Assembly (NCBI GenBank): GCA_903908065.1
Contig: CAIVQO010000016.1
Coordinates: forward strand, 1 to 46,757
Source: an uncultured beta proteobacterium
Lineage (GTDB): Bacteria; Pseudomonadota; Gammaproteobacteria; Burkholderiales; Rhodocyclaceae
DNA: 46,757 bases
Direction: 5' to 3'
Under the pieces are notes generated by a model. It did not search any database. It saw only the letters and a list, made by a program, of their open reading frames with translations, and was not told the origin of the DNA. Each line of letters begins with the position of its first letter. Position 1 is the first letter of the stretch. This document shows positions 37,381 to 46,616 of the stretch, one piece after another. The position numbers were made by a program, and so were the translations under genes.

Positions 37381-38205
37381 TCATATCGACGCAGGATAGC
37401 ATCGGCCTGCGCCGAGGCCGGCGCGCTCCAGCCAGGCGAACACCGAGTCCACCGTCACTGTGTCGATCTGACCGGACATGCGGCGGTTGAAGGGATGGTC
37501 GTCGAAAGCGATGTGGGCGGTGCCGACGCGGGCGCCGAGCCGCGTCACGGCATCGATCTGCAGCGTGGTCGGGCGATAGCCCTGGCGCCGCAGCCAGTCG
37601 CGCGCCGTGGACCGGCTGACCACGCCGGGATCGGCGAGCAGCGCCAGGGTCTCGATCGCCCACTGGTTGCTCTGCTGGTAGAAGCCTGCCCAGGGGTAGG
37701 CCAGCATGTTGTAGTGCGGCTCGTGCAGCGTCGCGAGCAGGGCGTCGCCCTTCAGGCCGTCGACCACGCGTGCGGCGAGTTCAGGCTTCAGCGCGACGAC
37801 GCCGGCTTCGTGCAGGTAGAGCCCGTCGCCGAAGAATTCGGCCAGCCCCTGGCGGTAAAGCGTGCTGCGGTCGCTGCCGCACTGGTTGAGCTTGTGCACC
37901 ACGCGCCAGGCGCCGCGGCCGCCCAGCGCCGCCTCGTCGCGGTAGGCGATGCCCAGATGCGAATAGCGCAGCCCGTATTTGGACAAGTCCTGACCGGCGC
38001 GGGCAATCAGCACGACACGCGTGCCGTCGCGTTGCGCCAGGTCGTCGAGCTGGCGGGAGACGCTGGCGGCCAGCGCCAGGTCACGGCGCATGGAATCGAT
38101 GCTCGGCCGGCGGGCTTCGCAGTTCTGACCGGCGCAGGCCGCGCCGGCAAGGAGGGCGGCCGCGACCAATGCCAGCACGCGGCGCAGGAGTGAAGTGGTT
38201 TTCAT
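37381..38205 (-). CDS. DUF2145 family exported protein
   Basis: A 274-residue protein with a signal peptide ending near AGAACA and the DUF2145 pattern: ARAGQDLSKYGLRYSHLGIAY, VVHKLNQCG, YNMLAYPWAGFYQQSNQW and FDDHPFNRR. Conserved His, Asn and Cys residues suggest a papain-like or other hydrolase fold, but no activity has been assigned that I know. It is the last gene of the operon starting at 39177; its ATG shares one base with the upstream gene's stop. Confidence 0.85.
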   Translation of the reverse strand: MKTTSLLRRVLALVAAALLAGAACAGQNCEARRPSIDSMRRDLALAASVSRQLDDLAQRDGTRVVLIARAGQDLSKYGLRYSHLGIAYRDEAALGGRGAWRVVHKLNQCGSDRSTLYRQGLAEFFGDGLYLHEAGVVALKPELAARVVDGLKGDALLATLHEPHYNMLAYPWAGFYQQSNQWAIETLALLADPGVVSRSTARDWLRRQGYRPTTLQIDAVTRLGARVGTAHIAFDDHPFNRRMSGQIDTVTVDSVFAWLERAGLGAGRCYPASI

Positions 38206-38651
38206 CAGCGCAGCCTCTCGTTGTAGAGCAGGGAATCGCCCAGCGCGTTGGGCACCAGGCAGATCACTTCGCCGGCGGCGGAAAGCAGCCAGCCGGCGGC
38301 GACCACGGTGACCGAGAGCACGGTGCCGGCGGCGATGGCCGTCGACGTGGCGACGTTGCCCGAGAAGCGCAGGCTGGCCGTGACGCCGTCGGAAGCGCGC
38401 CGCAGCAGCCATACCGTACCGCTGGCAGCGGCCTCTACGGCGATTACGGTCAGCGCCACGCCGGCGCCGAGGATGGCGACCGGCGCCACGCTCAGCACGG
38501 CGACCGGGAAGGCGAGCGACAGGCTGGAGGCGGCGCTGGCATCGAGGCCGCCATGGGCACGGGCCGTGGCGGGCAGCAAGGCGGCGGCGGGGGCGAGGGC
38601 GAGGCCGGCAAACATCTGCAGGGCACGGCGGCGGGAAGGACTGTGTTTCAT
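38205..38651 (-). CDS. membrane protein with twin-arginine-like signal
   Basis: A 148-residue protein beginning MKHSPSRRRALQMFAG, a twin-arginine-type signal ending near ATARA, followed by two or three hydrophobic segments rich in Ala and Val. I do not recognise a family. AGGAG stands upstream of ATG 38651. It is placed between the YiaA/B and DUF2145 genes and is most likely part of the same envelope system. Confidence 0.7.
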   Translation of the reverse strand: MKHSPSRRRALQMFAGLALAPAAALLPATARAHGGLDASAASSLSLAFPVAVLSVAPVAILGAGVALTVIAVEAAASGTVWLLRRASDGVTASLRFSGNVATSTAIAAGTVLSVTVVAAGWLLSAAGEVICLVPNALGDSLLYNERLR

Positions 38652-38676
38652 GACGTTCTCCTGTTCGGTTGTGGGA

Positions 38677-39177
38677 TCAGCGCTTGGGCGCGGCTTGTGT
38701 TTCGGGGCGGGCTTCGGCGACCGGTGCCGCGGCAGGCATGTCTTGCGCCGGGCGCAGCGCGCGCTCCAGGCGGTCGGCCTCGTAGGCATCGCGCAGGGTC
38801 TTGGCCAGGGTGAAGGCCGAGGAGATCAGGTAGAGCCAGCTGACGACCAGGTAAGCCTTCCAGGTCGGGTTGATCTCCATGCGCCACAGGCCCCAGGCGG
38901 TGAGCGCCATGGCCAGGCCGAAGCCGCCCCAGACCACCAGCGACCACATTGGCGTATCCGAAGGCGCGGCAGCGTTGTCGCGTACGTACTTGGCCAGCAC
39001 GAAGGCCGAGCTGAGGCAGAAAAAATAGCCCATCACCATGAAGGCGCGGTCGAGGTCGCCGCCGGGCAGCCAGGCCAGGCCCGTGCCGCAGATCAGCAGG
39101 GCGATGCCGAAGGAAACCCAGACCTGCAGGCGCCAGGCGCCGGTGTCGCGTTGGACGATGCGTGCGTTGCTTTCCAT
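38677..39177 (-). CDS. YiaA/YiaB two-helix-repeat membrane protein
   Basis: A 166-residue inner-membrane protein with four helices arranged as two YiaA/B repeats: WVSFGIALLICGTGLAWL with GYFFCLSSAFVLAKYVRD, then WGGFGLAMALTAWGLW with SWLYLISSAFTLAKTLRD. The C-terminal tail is Ala/Pro-rich. AAGGAG lies 7-8 bases before ATG 39177. It heads the three-gene minus-strand operon, divergent from the XRE-type regulator. The function of the family is unknown. Confidence 0.88.
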   Translation of the reverse strand: MESNARIVQRDTGAWRLQVWVSFGIALLICGTGLAWLPGGDLDRAFMVMGYFFCLSSAFVLAKYVRDNAAAPSDTPMWSLVVWGGFGLAMALTAWGLWRMEINPTWKAYLVVSWLYLISSAFTLAKTLRDAYEADRLERALRPAQDMPAAAPVAEARPETQAAPKR

Positions 39178-39217
39178 GATGTGCTCCTTGTGGTTGTTGG
39201 CTGACGACGGACGCATC

Positions 39218-39247
39218 ATCGAACGCCAGCGTCATCGGTACAAGCAA
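39218..39247 (-). promoter_or_regulatory. possible promoter of the YiaA/B operon
   Basis: On the minus strand TTGCTT (39242-39247) and TTCGAT (39218-39223) are 18 bases apart, with about 40 bases from the -10 to the start codon. The match is moderate. Confidence 0.35.
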
Positions 39248-39279
39248 AAGGCACGACGTTGCATGAGTCGGCTCTCGTG

Positions 39280-39296
39280 GTATCGTTAGGCGATAC
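39280..39296 (+). promoter_or_regulatory. palindromic operator before the XRE regulator
   Basis: GTATCG and CGATAC are perfect inverted repeats around TTAGG, 17 bases before the regulator's ATG. TTGCAT (39259-39264) and TATCGT (39281-39286), 16 bases apart, could be its -35 and -10, so the palindrome overlaps the -10. This layout suits self-repression. Confidence 0.55.
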
Positions 39297-39313
39297 TTTT
39301 TCCGGGGAGTGAC

Positions 39314-40096
39314 ATGAGCACCACTGCCGACCTGATCACCCTGCTCAAGGCCGAGCTCAAGGCCTCCGGCATCACCTACGCCCGCCTGGCGCAGCAGCTG
39401 GGCATGGCCGAGTCCAGCGTCAAGCGCATGTTCGGCAGCGGCGGCGACATGCCGGTCTCGCGCATCGACGACATCTGCCGCGTGCTGCGGCTGGACTTCG
39501 CCGACCTGGCGCGGCGCGTGGCCGACACCCAGCCGCTGATGCTGGAGCTCACGCTGGCGCAGGAAAAGGCCGTGGTCGCCGACCGCACGCTGCTGGTGGT
39601 GGCGGTCTGCGTCATGAGCCAGGTGCCGGCCGAGGAGATCCTCGCCACCTACGACCTCACCGAGGCGAAGCTGGTAAAGGCGCTGACCCAGCTCGACCGC
39701 ATCGGCATCATCGAGCTGCGCCCCGGCAACCGCTATCGGCTGAAGCTGGCCAAGGGCTTCCGCTGGCTGCCGCAGGGCCCGGTGATGGAGTTCTTCCGCA
39801 AGGAGGTGCTTGACGACTACTTCGCCGGCGGCTTTGACGGCGAGTCGGAAATGCTGATGGTGGTGCATGGCGAAATCGGCCGCGGCCTGGCCAATTCCTT
39901 CCGCGAGCGGCTGATGCGTGTCGGCCAGGATTTTTCCAACCAGCACCTGGCCGACCAGAAGCTGCCGCCCGAGCAGCGCCGCCCCTACACCATCGTCATC
40001 GGCATGCGTTCCTGGCTGATGCAGGCGCTGGCGCAGATGCACCGACGCCAGGCGGCCAGCGCCGCCGCGCCGGGCGCCGTCAGGCGGCGGGGTTGA
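39314..40096 (+). CDS. XRE-family transcriptional regulator
   Basis: A 260-residue DNA-binding protein. Residues about 20-60 form a lambda-repressor-like helix-turn-helix (ARLAQQLGMAESSVKRMFG). A middle part (about 105-150) resembles a winged helix with LVKALTQLDRIGIIELRPGN. The C-terminal part is a helical domain of unknown ligand. GGGGAG precedes ATG 39314. It lies divergent to the YiaA/B operon and probably controls it and itself. Its last 17 bases overlap the convergent CREST-type gene. Confidence 0.88.
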   Translation: MSTTADLITLLKAELKASGITYARLAQQLGMAESSVKRMFGSGGDMPVSRIDDICRVLRLDFADLARRVADTQPLMLELTLAQEKAVVADRTLLVVAVCVMSQVPAEEILATYDLTEAKLVKALTQLDRIGIIELRPGNRYRLKLAKGFRWLPQGPVMEFFRKEVLDDYFAGGFDGESEMLMVVHGEIGRGLANSFRERLMRVGQDFSNQHLADQKLPPEQRRPYTIVIGMRSWLMQALAQMHRRQAASAAAPGAVRRRG

Positions 40097-40874
40097 AGGC
40101 CGGCTCCGCCGCGGGGGCGGGCACCGAGGCCACGCGTGCCCGCAGCCGCGCCACGATCAGCAGGGCGGCGGCGACGGCCAGCAGGTGCTTCAGCGTGTGG
40201 CCGGTGAGCGGGTCGAGCATCGCCGCAATCGCGTGGTCGTTGAGTTCGGCGAGCTTGGCGACGATGTAGATCGCCAGCGCGCCGCCGAAGGCCGCACGGT
40301 CGGCGCGCGGCGCGCGGTGGATCCATTGCCAGAGCGGGACCAGCAGGATCGGCAGCCCTTGCAGCAACAGGTAGGGTCGCAAGTCGCCAGCGCCGGCCAG
40401 GTCGGTGATACGCCACCAGGCGACGCTGGCGATGGCGGCGAGCGCCAGCAGCACCGCATTGCGGCCGCTGTCCCGACGCTGTACGTCGCCCAGCACGCCG
40501 GCGAGCAGGCCGCCGCAGGCCAGGGCGATCGGCAGGCGGTCCCAGACCAAGCGCGCATTGTCCGGCGCCAGGTGGTACCAGGTCGAGCCCAGCGCGGTGA
40601 GGAACAGGCCGACCAGGAACAGCCGGTAGCCGGCCCAGCCGTGGCACAGGTCCGGGTGCTCGCGCCGGGGTGCGAGGCCCAGCCAAGCCCACATCGCTAC
40701 CAGGGCGAAGCCGATGTTCGATGTCACGTCGCAAAAATGCGGTACGCCCCAGAGCAGCGACTGGTCGGCAAACTCGTGGTAGCCCGCGGGCTGGTGGATC
40801 GGGCCGTGGAACAGGGCTGCCGCAGCGAGCAGCAGGGTCACGGCCAGCGGCAGGTGGCGGAACAATGGTTTCAT
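40080..40874 (-). CDS. ceramidase-like (CREST superfamily) membrane protein
   Basis: A 264-residue protein with about seven membrane helices. The conserved polar set of CREST hydrolases can be seen: DVTSNIGFAL (Asp and Ser), GSTWYHLAPDN with WDRLPIAL (His and Asp) and GHTLKHLLA (two His), which together would bind a metal. Alkaline ceramidases and related lipid hydrolases belong here; the substrate is unknown. GGGAGA is upstream of ATG 40874. It overlaps the regulator gene tail to tail by 17 bases. Confidence 0.8.
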   Translation of the reverse strand: MKPLFRHLPLAVTLLLAAAALFHGPIHQPAGYHEFADQSLLWGVPHFCDVTSNIGFALVAMWAWLGLAPRREHPDLCHGWAGYRLFLVGLFLTALGSTWYHLAPDNARLVWDRLPIALACGGLLAGVLGDVQRRDSGRNAVLLALAAIASVAWWRITDLAGAGDLRPYLLLQGLPILLVPLWQWIHRAPRADRAAFGGALAIYIVAKLAELNDHAIAAMLDPLTGHTLKHLLAVAAALLIVARLRARVASVPAPAAEPAFNPAA

Positions 40875-40956
40875 GCGATTCTCCCGGTTGATGACGGGTG
40901 CAGCATGGCGCCAGGCAGCGACAGGGTAAATCGAAATCCCGATCGGCGCATGCCCT

Positions 40957-40971
40957 GCTACCGGCGGTAGC
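40957..40971. promoter_or_regulatory. palindrome between divergent CREST gene and fadD
   Basis: GCTACC and GGTAGC are perfect inverted repeats around GGC in the 187-base divergent region. It could be an operator serving either side. Confidence 0.35.
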
Positions 40972-41023
40972 CGGGGGCGATACCGCGTGCGCTGCGGCAA
41001 GGCCTCACGCCGACCGGGCCCGG

Positions 41024-41032
41024 TGTCATAAT
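41024..41032 (+). promoter_or_regulatory. extended -10 element of fadD
   Basis: TGTCATAAT has the TGn extension and the -10-like CATAAT, 29 bases before the fadD start codon. AGGAGGAG follows as a very strong ribosome binding site at about 41048-41055. Confidence 0.5.
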
Positions 41033-41061
41033 GCGGCACAAAACCACAGGAGGAGACCGCA

Positions 41062-42732
41062 ATGGAAAAAATCTGGCTGAAAGGCTACCCCGCCGGCGTG
41101 CCCGCCGAGATCGATCCCACCCGCTACGAAACCGTCGCGGCGATGCTCGAAGAATCGATGAAGAAGTATGCCTCGCGCACGGCCTTCATCTGCATGGGCA
41201 AGTCGATCACCTACGGCGAGCTCGACGCCGCCTCGCGCAAGCTCGGTGCCTGGCTGCAGTCGCGAGGACTGGAGCCGGGCAGTCGCGTAGCGATCATGAT
41301 GCCCAACATCATGCAGTACCCGGTGGCCGTGGCGGCGGTGCTGCGTGCCGGCTACGTGGTGGTGAACGTCAATCCGCTGTACACGCCGCGCGAACTGGAG
41401 CACCAGCTCAAGGACAGCGGCGCCCAGGCCATCATCATCATCGAGAACTTCGCCACCACGCTGGAAAAGGTGATCGCCAACACGCCGGTCAAGCACGTGG
41501 TAGTTGCCGCGATGGGCGACCTGCTCGGCGGCCTCAAGGGCATGCTGGTGAATTTCGTGGTGCGCAAGGTCAAGAAGATGGTGCCCGAGTTCTCGCTGCC
41601 GGGCTCCTTCCGTTTCAACGATGTGGTTTCGCAGGGTGCGGGCATGTCGCTGAAGGCGGTGCCGCGCAAGTCCGACGATGTGGCCTTCCTGCAATACACG
41701 GGCGGCACCACCGGCGTGTCGAAGGGCGCGACCCTGCTCAATCGCAACGTGGTGTCCAACATGCTGCAGGTCGAGGAATGGCTGCAACCCGCGATCGACA
41801 CGCGCACGGCCAACGAGCAGGTGAATTTCGTCTGTGCCCTGCCGCTGTATCACATCTTCGCGCTGACGGTCTGCAACATGATCGGCACGCGCATCGGCGC
41901 CTGCAACCTGCTGATCCCGAATCCGCGCGACATCCCGGGCTTCGTCAAGGAGCTGTCGACCTTCAAGTTCAACGTCTTCCCCTGCCTCAACACCCTGTTC
42001 AATGCCCTGGCCAACAACCCGGAATTCGCCAAGCTGGATTTCTCCACCCTGAAGATCAGCCTCGGCGGCGGCATGGCGACGCAGAAGGCGGTGGCCGACA
42101 AGTGGACCGCGATCACCGGCAGCGCCATTGTCGAAGGCTACGGCCTTTCCGAAACCTCGCCGGTCGCCACCTGCAACCTGGCCAACCTCAAGGGTTTCAC
42201 CGGCAGCATCGGCCTGCCCATGCCCTCGACCGAAATCGCCATCCGCGACGAGAACGGCAAGGACGTGCCGCTGGGCGAATCCGGCGAGATCTGCATTCGC
42301 GGCCCGCAGGTGATGGCCGGCTACTGGCAGCGGCCTGACGAAACCGCCAACGTGATGACCGCCGACGGCTTCTTCAAGTCGGGTGACGTCGGCATCATGG
42401 ACGAAACCGGCGCCACGCGCATCGTCGACCGCAAGAAGGACATGGTGCTGGTCTCCGGCTTCAACGTCTATCCGAGCGAACTCGAGGAAGTGGCGATGAA
42501 GTGCCCCGGCGTCATGGAGGCGGCGGTGATCGGCGTACCCGACGAGCATTCGGGCGAAGTGCCGAAGATCTTCATCGTCAAGAAAGACCCGAACCTGACC
42601 GAAGCGCAGGTGATGGATTTCCTCAAGGAAAACCTCACCGGCTACAAGCGGCCGAAGTATCTGGAATTCCGCGCCGACCTGCCCAAGACGCCGGTGGGCA
42701 AGATCCTGCGCCGCGAACTGCGGCCGAAGTAA
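41062..42732 (+). CDS. fadD: long-chain fatty acid-CoA ligase
   Basis: FadD activates fatty acids to acyl-CoA for beta-oxidation or lipid synthesis. The 556-residue protein has the adenylate-forming motifs in order: YTGGTTGVSKGATL, GYGLSETSP, the FACS signature KSGDVGIMDETG with IVDRKKDMVLVSGFNVYPSE, and the C-terminal catalytic Lys in TPVGKILRREL. Length is as in the E. coli enzyme. It is a single-gene unit with its own promoter and a strong terminator. Confidence 0.95.
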   Translation: MEKIWLKGYPAGVPAEIDPTRYETVAAMLEESMKKYASRTAFICMGKSITYGELDAASRKLGAWLQSRGLEPGSRVAIMMPNIMQYPVAVAAVLRAGYVVVNVNPLYTPRELEHQLKDSGAQAIIIIENFATTLEKVIANTPVKHVVVAAMGDLLGGLKGMLVNFVVRKVKKMVPEFSLPGSFRFNDVVSQGAGMSLKAVPRKSDDVAFLQYTGGTTGVSKGATLLNRNVVSNMLQVEEWLQPAIDTRTANEQVNFVCALPLYHIFALTVCNMIGTRIGACNLLIPNPRDIPGFVKELSTFKFNVFPCLNTLFNALANNPEFAKLDFSTLKISLGGGMATQKAVADKWTAITGSAIVEGYGLSETSPVATCNLANLKGFTGSIGLPMPSTEIAIRDENGKDVPLGESGEICIRGPQVMAGYWQRPDETANVMTADGFFKSGDVGIMDETGATRIVDRKKDMVLVSGFNVYPSELEEVAMKCPGVMEAAVIGVPDEHSGEVPKIFIVKKDPNLTEAQVMDFLKENLTGYKRPKYLEFRADLPKTPVGKILRRELRPK

Positions 42733-42745
42733 GTTGCATCCGCCA

Positions 42746-42779
42746 GGCCGCCGCCGATCCGGCGGCGGCCTTTCGTTTT
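42746..42779 (+). terminator. rho-independent terminator of fadD
   Basis: GGCCGCCGCCG (42746-42756) and CGGCGGCGGCC (42760-42770) form an 11-bp stem with a 3-base loop, followed by TTTCGTTTT. Confidence 0.9.
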
Positions 42780-42795
42780 CAAGGAGAACACCATC

Positions 42796-43476
42796 GTGCG
42801 TAGCCTGCTTTCCCTGTGTGCCGCCCTGCTCTTGTCCACTTCCGCCCATGCCCTGAGCCTGGCTGACATTTCCGGCAAGGATGCCGGCAGCGGCCTCAAG
42901 GAGGCGCTGACCCAGGGCGCCGGCAAGGCCGTCGACCTGCTCGGCAAGCAGGACGGCTTCCTTGGCAACCCGAAAGTCAAGATTCCCCTGCCCGAGAGCG
43001 TGCAGAAGGTCGAGGGCGTGATGCGCGGGCTGGGCATGGGCAAGCAGGCCGACGAACTGGTGAACGCCATGAACCGCGCCGCCGAAGCCGCAGTGCCGCA
43101 GGCCAAGACCCTGCTGGTGAATTCGATCAAGCAGATGTCGGTGCAGGATGCGAAGGGGATATTGCAGGGCGGCGAGGATTCGGCGACGCAGTACTTCCGC
43201 CGTACCACTTCGGGCCCCCTGGCCGACAAGTTCAAGCCTGTGGTGAAGCAGGCGATGGCCAAGGTCAAGCTGGCCGAGAAATACGACCAGCTCGCTGGCA
43301 AGGCCTCCAAGCTCGGCCTGGTGCGCGAGCAGGATGCGCAGCTGGAAAGCTACGTCACGCAAAAGACGCTCGACGGCCTCTACCTGATGATCGCCGAGGA
43401 AGAAAAGGCCATCCGCAAGGATCCGGCCGGCGCCGCCGGCAAGCTGGCGCAGAAGGTGTTCGGCGCGCTGAAATAA
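42796..43476 (+). CDS. DUF4197 exported protein
   Basis: A 226-residue protein with a signal peptide ending SAHA (about residue 19) and the DUF4197 pattern: SGLKEALTQGAGKAVDLLG, DGFLGNPKVKIPLP, AKGILQGGEDSATQYFRRTT and LDGLYLMIAEEEKAIRKDP. It is predicted to be mostly helical and periplasmic; its function is unknown. The start is GTG 42796 with AAGGAGA about 10 bases before it. Confidence 0.9.
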   Translation: MRSLLSLCAALLLSTSAHALSLADISGKDAGSGLKEALTQGAGKAVDLLGKQDGFLGNPKVKIPLPESVQKVEGVMRGLGMGKQADELVNAMNRAAEAAVPQAKTLLVNSIKQMSVQDAKGILQGGEDSATQYFRRTTSGPLADKFKPVVKQAMAKVKLAEKYDQLAGKASKLGLVREQDAQLESYVTQKTLDGLYLMIAEEEKAIRKDPAGAAGKLAQKVFGALK

Positions 43477-43505
43477 TCTTGCGTCCGCTGCCGCCGGCCT
43501 CAAGA

Positions 43506-43528
43506 GTCGGCGCTGGCGGTACGCCGAC
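43506..43528 (+). repeat. dispersed 23-bp palindromic repeat, copy 5, perfect inverted repeat
   Basis: GTCGGCG (43506-43512) and CGCCGAC (43522-43528) are fully complementary around CTGGCGGTA. It lies 7 bases before the rep start codon, where it could affect translation initiation. This copy is the best guide to the original structure. Confidence 0.75.
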
Positions 43529-43535
43529 CTAGCGT

Positions 43536-45515
<1,980 letters not shown>

Positions 45516-45524
45516 CGCCCGCCC

Positions 45525-45556
45525 TGAAAAGCAAAAGGGACCGCACGCGGTCCCTT
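45525..45556. terminator. bidirectional terminator between rep and the cytochrome gene
   Basis: AAGGGACCG (45535-45543) and CGGTCCCTT (45548-45556) pair around CACG. On the minus strand the stem is followed by TTTTGCTTTT (45525-45534), making a strong terminator for the cytochrome gene; rightward it ends in TTGTTG only. Confidence 0.85.
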
Positions 45557-45578
45557 GTTGCCCAAGGCCAGCCGGCGA

Positions 45579-46022
45579 TTACTTCGCCGCAGGCTCCTTG
45601 AAGCTGGCGCCGGACTTGTTGGCGATGAAGGCCACCACGCGCGCCATTTCAACCTCGTTGGCATCCGAGCCGCCCTTGGGCGGCATCGCATTCTTGCCGG
45701 CGATGGCCGACTTCACCAGGCCATCGAGGCCGAGCTTGATGCGCGGCGCCCAGGCAGCCTTGTCGCCGAGCTTGGGCGCGTTGGCGGCGCCGGAGTCATG
45801 GCAGGCGGCACAGATCGACTTGTAGATCTGCTCGCCGGTGCGATTGCCGGCCGCAGCGCCGGCGCTGGCCGGCGCCAGCTCGACACGGGCCACCGGCGCA
45901 ATGCGCTTGGCGGCGCCCTCGTCGTCGCCCTTCGGCGCGGCAATGGCAAGGCTGCTGACGGAGGCAACGACCGCGCCCGCCAGGGCGAACGCGCGAAGAT
46001 TCGAAGTGACCATGAGCTTCAT
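45579..46022 (-). CDS. cytochrome c5-like monoheme protein
   Basis: A 147-residue periplasmic electron carrier. The signal peptide ends near AIAA (residues 26-29). An Ala-rich spacer leads to a class I cytochrome c domain with heme motif Cys71-A-A-Cys74-His75 and distal Met113 in NAMPPKGG. The VARVVAF-type C-terminal helix (here MARVVAFIANKSG) fits c5. ATG 46022 or 46013 could be the start; I use the first. TATAAT on the minus strand (46049-46054) is the likely -10 box. Confidence 0.92.
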   Translation of the reverse strand: MKLMVTSNLRAFALAGAVVASVSSLAIAAPKGDDEGAAKRIAPVARVELAPASAGAAAGNRTGEQIYKSICAACHDSGAANAPKLGDKAAWAPRIKLGLDGLVKSAIAGKNAMPPKGGSDANEVEMARVVAFIANKSGASFKEPAAK

Positions 46023-46048
46023 CCCGATAAGGTCGTGGAAAGCGCGCG

Positions 46049-46054
46049 ATTATA
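46049..46054 (-). promoter_or_regulatory. -10 box of the cytochrome c5-like gene
   Basis: A perfect TATAAT on the minus strand, 26 bases before ATG 46022. No clear -35 box is seen. Confidence 0.5.
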
Positions 46055-46074
46055 GCGGAATCGCCTGCCCCGCA

Positions 46075-46103
46075 TGGACGGCCGGGGCCGAAAGCGCTAT
46101 GCT
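46075..46103 (+). promoter_or_regulatory. promoter of the tRNA-Arg locus
   Basis: TGGACG (46075-46080) and TATGCT (46098-46103) lie 17 bases apart, 13 bases before the broken tRNA copy. It could still transcribe the intact copy through the break. Confidence 0.5.
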
Positions 46104-46116
46104 TCGCCCCCTCCGC

Positions 46117-46163
46117 GCGCTCGTAGCTCAATGGATAGAGTACTGGCCTCCGAAGGCAGGGGT
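46117..46163 (+). pseudogene. broken tRNA-Arg(CCG), 5' part only
   Basis: The first 39 bases are identical to the intact tRNA at 46223; then one mismatch (G for C at 46156, spoiling an anticodon-stem pair) and seven more shared bases. After CAGGGGT similarity ends: no T-arm, no 3' acceptor strand and no CCA. It cannot form a tRNA. Confidence 0.85.
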
Positions 46164-46222
46164 CATGTGCTAAGCGGGAGATAAAATGAGTACTGCCTTC
46201 ATCTGGTCGCACTGACCAAAAC
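46164..46222 (+). other. spacer between broken and intact tRNA-Arg
   Basis: This 59-base piece is unlike the flanks. It contains GGGAG, five bases, then ATG at 46186 opening a nine-codon frame (MSTAFIWSH, stop 46213-46215). CTGCCTTC at about 46193-46200 is the reverse complement of GAAGGCAG in the broken tRNA. It may be an element end or a decayed insert. Confidence 0.4.
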
Positions 46223-46298
46223 GCGCTCGTAGCTCAATGGATAGAGTACTGGCCTCCGAAGCCAGGGGTTGTGGGTTCGATCCCCGCCGAGCGCGCCA
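46223..46298 (+). tRNA. tRNA-Arg (anticodon CCG)
   Basis: Cloverleaf complete: acceptor GCGCTCG with CGAGCGC, D-arm GCTC/GAGT, anticodon stem CTGGC/GCCAG with loop CTCCGAA (anticodon CCG), T-arm GTGGG/CCCGC with TTCGATC loop, discriminator G and encoded CCA (46296-46298). It reads the Arg codon CGG. Confidence 0.95.
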
Positions 46299-46616
46299 AT
46301 TCCCATCTAGAAGCCATTGCAGCGAGAGTGTGCGCTTCCATTCATGTCAAAATCATTGATGTGACTCCGGTGAGCTGGAGTCGCATCCCCCTCCGCTCAG
46401 TCGTTCGTGCCCATTGGGAGCCAGGAGTCAGCGTCGAAATTCGTATTCGACATGTAACCATGGTGTGACCAAATCGTGACTACGCCGTGACCATGAACCT
46501 CGGTCACGGAGCAGTGAGGGGGTGCTTTTGACTTCTGCCTTCCGTGACCAGCAATCTGGTACTTGAGAGACCCGTTCTCGTGATGGATTGCACAATCCAC
46601 TCGGATAGACTGGGTA
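46299..46616. other. gene-free, lower-GC stretch after the tRNA
   Basis: About 320 bases of visibly lower GC than the rest. No convincing protein is seen; a 67-codon minus-strand frame (46397-46600) has no family resemblance and no ribosome binding site I trust. GTGACC-type direct repeats lie at 46465-46492. It looks like the edge of acquired DNA. Confidence 0.5.
46465..46507 (+). repeat. GTGACC direct repeats at 11-base spacing
   Basis: GTGACC at 46465, GTGACT at 46476 and GTGACC at 46487 recur every 11 bases, one helical turn, with an inverted GGTCAC at 46502-46507 and another GTGACC at 46544. They could be protein-binding sites. Confidence 0.45.

Noticed and set aside
46186-46215. Nine-codon frame MSTAFIWSH with a ribosome binding site
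   Set aside because: Too short to support as a gene; kept only as a remark in the tRNA spacer.
46397-46600. 67-codon minus-strand frame near the window end
   Set aside because: No recognisable domain, no ribosome binding site, and it crosses the GTGACC repeats.
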